DNA from: an uncultured Eubacteriales bacterium | GTDB lineage: Bacteria; Bacillota; Clostridia; Oscillospirales; UBA644 | NCBI GenBank assembly: GCA_934486965.1 | Contig: CAKSQP010000028.1 | Coordinates: forward strand, 1-16,410 | Direction of reading: 5' to 3' | Length of the DNA stretch: 16,410 nt | Shown here: positions 14,511-16,410 of the stretch, piece by piece | Position numbering within the stretch: position 1 is the stretch's first letter | Layout: each line of letters starts with the position of its first letter | Notes under the pieces: generated by a model | Seen by the model: the letters and a program-made list of their open reading frames with translations, nothing else | What the model was told of the DNA's origin: nothing | Databases searched by the model: none | Made by a program: the position numbers and the translations under genes

Positions 14511-15218
14511 ATGAGTATAAATATCTTACATCTTTTCCCCGAATTACTTTCTCTTTACGGCGAGAGGGGAAATGTTGAAATTCTTAAAAAGACCCTCAAA
14601 GACAACGGCTGTTCGGTAGATGTTACCCGTTCCGAGGAGGTTCCGTCGTTTGACGGATTCGACTTTATATATATAGGTTCGGGAACCGAGACCGCACTTG
14701 TTGAGGCGGGGAAGAGGCTGTCTTCCTTTTCAAAAGAAATATTGACGGCTCTTGAAAAAAGCATTTTCCTTGCCACTGGAAACGCAATGTCGGTTTTCGG
14801 CTCTGAAATTTCGGTCGGAAACGAAACTTTTCCCGCGGCAAATGTCTTTGAATACAAAACCGAACTGAAAACGGAGCAGCGGTTTTTGGGAGACGTTATC
14901 ACTTCGGAAGACAACGTTTTTTCGGCGGCGGCAGTCGGATTTATCAACACTTCTTCCGTCTTTACGGGGATATCGTCGCCTGCTTTTGAACTTCTGCTCA
15001 ATCCGTCGCTCGGAAATGATAAAAAGGGGAATGCCGACGGCTTTATCAGCGGAAATTTCTACGCTACGCAACTTATAGGTCCGTTTCTTGTCAAAAACCC
15101 TGCGGCGCTTGCATTTTTTGCAGGCAAACTTGCGTGTCATGAAATTTCTTTCTCTCCCGATTCTTATATAGAAAAGGCTTATCTGACGGCTGAACGGGAA
15201 CTTTCTAAGCGGCTTTAG
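14511..15218 (+). CDS. gatD: GatD-like class I amidotransferase subunit lacking catalytic Cys and His
   Basis: A 235-residue protein. ATG at 14511 is chosen because the protein then begins MSINILHLFPELLSLYGERG, the usual GatD start; a GTG at 14502 adds three residues. GatD normally hydrolyses glutamine and passes ammonia to MurT. The nucleophile elbow, which in the family reads like CGGYQ-x-x-G, is LATGNAMSVFG (87-97) with T89 in place of Cys. The motif usually reading TY-L-HGP-x-L-x-x-NP is ATQLIGPFLVKNP (185-197), with I189 in place of His. The frame is intact, and the Arg of the RFLGD segment (124-128) remains. So the fold is kept but glutaminase chemistry appears lost. It may be a structural partner letting MurT use free ammonia. 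It follows murT by 9 bases. Confidence 0.85.
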   Translation: MSINILHLFPELLSLYGERGNVEILKKTLKDNGCSVDVTRSEEVPSFDGFDFIYIGSGTETALVEAGKRLSSFSKEILTALEKSIFLATGNAMSVFGSEISVGNETFPAANVFEYKTELKTEQRFLGDVITSEDNVFSAAAVGFINTSSVFTGISSPAFELLLNPSLGNDKKGNADGFISGNFYATQLIGPFLVKNPAALAFFAGKLACHEISFSPDSYIEKAYLTAERELSKRL

Positions 15219-15354
15219 TATTTTTGCTTTCCGTTTTAGCCGCTATTTCGGGCAGAAGAGTGCAGATCAGATATACCGAAAACAGTATCAGCGCAAAAAA
15301 GGATATGTCGGGAAAGCAGAAAAGAGCGATAAGAAATATTATTGCGAAGATCAT
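15205..15354 (-). CDS. Small hydrophobic membrane peptide, 49 residues, unknown function
   Basis: I found this short frame by reading the minus strand. It starts at ATG 15354 with AAAGGAG 8 bases upstream (15363-15369) and ends with TAG at 15205-15207. Residues 2-14 (IFAIIFLIALFCF) and 17-34 are strongly hydrophobic, separated by PD, and could form one or two membrane segments. The tail, PEIAAKTESKNTKAA, is polar. It converges on gatD and overlaps its last 14 bases. A TATAAT at 15387-15392 could be a -10, but no good -35 lies at the right distance. It could be a small membrane protein or a type I toxin-like peptide; neither can be shown from sequence. Confidence 0.5.
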   Translation of the reverse strand: MIFAIIFLIALFCFPDISFFALILFSVYLICTLLPEIAAKTESKNTKAA

Positions 15355-15479
15355 TTTGATTTCTCCTTTGTTTTTTTTCTGACTTCATTATATCTGAGTG
15401 AGTGTACGATAATACGGACAGTATAAAGATTGCAGAAAAAAATATTTCTTGAAATTTGTGTAAAATATTGATTTACCTA

Positions 15480-15508
15480 TTGCAAAACGAAAAAAAATGT
15501 GATATAAT
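15480..15508 (+). promoter_or_regulatory. Promoter of the tRNA array
   Basis: The -35 TTGCAA (15480-15485), 17-bp spacer and -10 TATAAT (15503-15508) place the start about 15 bases before the first tRNA. No comparable promoter was seen between the downstream tRNAs, so this one probably serves the whole array. Confidence 0.75.
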
Positions 15509-15529
15509 ACTTTGCGTTGAGAAAAGTCT

Positions 15530-15606
15530 CCGGGCGTAGCGCAGTTTGGTAGCGCGCTTGAATGGGGTTCAAGAGGCCGTGGGTTCAACTCCCGCCGCTC
15601 GGACCA
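15530..15606 (+). tRNA. tRNA-Pro(GGG)
   Basis: Seventy-seven bases with encoded CCA. The acceptor stem CCGGGCG pairs with CGCTCGG (one GU). The anticodon arm is CTTGA-ATGGGGT-TCAAG with anticodon GGG at 15564-15566, reading CCC and CCU. The T arm contains GGTTCAACTCC. The 23-base anticodon region is almost identical to that of tRNA-Ala(GGC) in the same array. Confidence 0.95.
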
Positions 15607-15610
15607 ACTT

Positions 15611-15637
15611 CCGATGCTGTTCAAAAAACAGCGTCGG
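15611..15637 (+). other. Hairpin between tRNA-Pro and tRNA-Gln
   Basis: CCGATGCTGTT (15611-15621) pairs with AACAGCGTCGG (15627-15637) over 11 bp with one GU and a CAAAA loop. There is no U tract after it, so it is more likely a processing or spacer hairpin than a terminator. Confidence 0.6.
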
Positions 15638-15651
15638 ACTCTCAATCATAT

Positions 15652-15725
15652 TGGGAATTTGTGTAAAGGTAGCACGACAGACTCTGACTCTGTTTGTGAG
15701 GGTTCGAATCCTTCATTCCCAGCCA
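15652..15725 (+). tRNA. tRNA-Gln(CTG)
   Basis: Seventy-four bases with encoded CCA. Acceptor TGGGAAT pairs with ATTCCCA, discriminator G. The anticodon arm is ACAGA-CTCTGAC-TCTGT with anticodon CTG at 15684-15686, specific for CAG codons. A separate TTG isoacceptor must exist elsewhere to read CAA. Confidence 0.95.
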
Positions 15726-15761
15726 TGAAAAAAGCACTTGCAGAGGTAAGTGCTTTTTTCA
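15726..15761 (+). terminator. Terminator-like hairpin after tRNA-Gln
   Basis: A perfect 14-bp repeat, TGAAAAAAGCACTT with AAGTGCTTTTTTCA, with an 8-base loop. The A and U tracts make it a bidirectional intrinsic terminator by form. It nevertheless sits inside the tRNA array, with no clear promoter in the 25 bases before the next tRNA. Confidence 0.7.
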
Positions 15762-15786
15762 GCAAAACACCAGAAACGGGAATTAC

Positions 15787-15862
15787 GGGGGCGTAGCTCA
15801 GCTGGGAGAGCGATGCGTTCGCAACGCATAGGTCATGGGTTCGATCCCCACCGTCTCCACCA
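15787..15862 (+). tRNA. tRNA-Ala(CGC)
   Basis: Seventy-six bases with encoded CCA. Acceptor GGGGGCG carries the G3-U70 pair that identifies alanine tRNAs. The anticodon arm is ATGCG-TTCGCAA-CGCAT with anticodon CGC at 15820-15822, specific for GCG codons. Confidence 0.95.
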
Positions 15863-15899
15863 GAACTCCCGTACTTCGGTATGGGAGTTCTTCATTTTT
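15862..15899 (+). terminator. Terminator-like hairpin after tRNA-Ala(CGC)
   Basis: AGAACTCCCGTAC pairs with GTATGGGAGTTCT over 13 bp with a TTCG tetraloop, followed by TCATTTTTA. The stem begins at the last base of the tRNA CCA end. The form is a good intrinsic terminator, again inside the array. Confidence 0.65.
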
Positions 15900-15932
15900 A
15901 ATGTAAAAAGTAAATACGGTATTGATATCTTC

Positions 15933-16009
15933 GGAGGCATAGCTCAGCTGGTCAGAGCGTTCGGTTCACATCCGAGAGGTCGCAGGTTCGAGCCCCGCTG
16001 TCTCCACCA
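15933..16009 (+). tRNA. tRNA-Val(CAC)
   Basis: Seventy-seven bases with encoded CCA. Acceptor GGAGGCA pairs with TGTCTCC (one GU). The anticodon loop TTCACAT gives CAC at 15967-15969, specific for GTG codons. Only 11 bases separate it from the next tRNA, so these two share a transcript. Confidence 0.95.
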
Positions 16010-16020
16010 ATTAAATACTC

Positions 16021-16095
<75 letters not shown>

Positions 16096-16096
<1 letters not shown>

Positions 16097-16127
16097 AAAA
16101 GGCACTTGTTTTCGCAAGTGCCTTTTT
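16096..16127 (+). terminator. Terminator of the tRNA array
   Basis: AAAAAGGCACTTG pairs with CAAGTGCCTTTTT over 13 bp with a TTTTCG loop, giving a strong intrinsic terminator that can act in both directions. The core GCACTT/AAGTGC is shared with the hairpin after tRNA-Gln. Confidence 0.8.
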
Positions 16128-16221
16128 CAGTGCGCTGTTTCTGCATATATACCGATTTCGGAATATAAAAGCAAGTGATGTTGCCGCCGTAAATGTTGAG
16201 CAGAACAAAAAGGCAAAAAAA

Positions 16222-16253
16222 GTCGAGAGATAATTCTCCCGACACGGTATAAT
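16222..16253 (+). promoter_or_regulatory. Candidate promoter and operator of the araC-type gene
   Basis: A -10 TATAAT (16248-16253) lies 23 bases before the start codon; no clear -35 is present. Just upstream, GTCGAGAG (16222-16229) and CTCCCGAC (16236-16243) form an inverted repeat with one mismatch where the -35 should be, which would suit an operator, perhaps for autoregulation. The stretch 16128-16221 shows nothing else recognisable. Confidence 0.4.
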
Positions 16254-16276
16254 GTTTCGGTAAGGAGTTGAGAAGT

Positions 16277-16410
16277 ATGAGAGAACAGATTTTGGCTGTC
16301 CAGCGAATGCAGGACTACATAGAAAAGAATAAAACAGGGGAAATCAGTCTGTCCGATCTTGCGCGGGCATCGCTGTTTTCTCCGTGGTATTCTTATCGGC
16401 TGTTCCGGGA
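16277..16410 (+). CDS. AraC-family transcriptional regulator, N-terminal part only
   Basis: The first 44 codons are visible before the right edge. The start ATG follows AAGGAG (16262-16267) by 9 bases. The sequence has the pattern of the first helix-turn-helix of AraC-type DNA-binding domains placed at the N-terminus: VQRMQDYIEKN (8-18), ISLSDLARAS (23-32) and FSPWYSYRLFR (34-44). Regulators beginning this way are often followed by a GyrI-like ligand-binding domain, which cannot be seen here. Its target is unknown; it is transcribed away from the tRNA terminator by its own promoter. Confidence 0.85.
   Translation, partial: MREQILAVQRMQDYIEKNKTGEISLSDLARASLFSPWYSYRLFR

Noticed and set aside
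15388..15645. Minus-strand frame with an RRELNPRPLEPHS-type sequence
   Set aside because: Also a complement-of-tRNA artefact, over tRNA-Pro.

Overview
The window looks like a chromosomal segment of a fermentative, strictly anaerobic Clostridia-type Bacillota, probably an uncultured gut or rumen lineage. The reasons are strong GGAGG ribosome binding sites, tight operons with 4-13 base overlaps, a moderate GC content, ferredoxin/Hdr/Flx electron-transfer genes, GTP-type PEP carboxykinase, and a MurT-GatD pair typical of Gram-positive walls. The species cannot be named from sequence alone.

Minus strand, about 9450 down to 1: one long operon, read right to left, starts at a near-consensus promoter (9423-9451) and runs mdh, fumC, hdrB, hdrC, hdrA, flxD, flxC, flxB, flxA and a SdhB/TfrB-like iron-sulfur subunit that leaves the window at base 1. 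Upstream, on the same strand with its own promoter, structured leader and terminator, lies pckA (9590-11374). The pathway is PEP to oxaloacetate (PckA), to malate (Mdh), to fumarate (FumC), to succinate (predicted fumarate reductase). FlxABCD-HdrABC is a known type of flavin-based electron-bifurcating NADH oxidoreductase. Its place between fumC and a fumarate-reductase-like subunit suggests that here NADH oxidation is coupled to reduction of both ferredoxin and fumarate. This is the most interesting hypothesis in the window. mdh and pckA also share an upstream motif at exactly the same distance from their -10 boxes, so they look co-regulated.

Middle: the tmRNA gene ssrA lies on the minus strand (11631-11980) with its own promoter. 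Diverging from it on the plus strand is the operon asnA-murT-gatD (12160-15218), with an ammonia-dependent asparagine synthetase and the lipid II amidating pair. This GatD lacks both the nucleophilic Cys and the catalytic His of the family, and MurT is changed in the matching motif. A 49-codon membrane peptide gene (15205-15354, minus) converges on the gatD tail.

Right end, plus strand: a five-gene tRNA array, Pro(GGG), Gln(CTG), Ala(CGC), Val(CAC) and Ala(GGC), has a good promoter and strong hairpins between several genes. It is followed by the first 44 codons of an AraC-family regulator. No rRNA, CRISPR array, insertion sequence, integrase or phage gene was seen.
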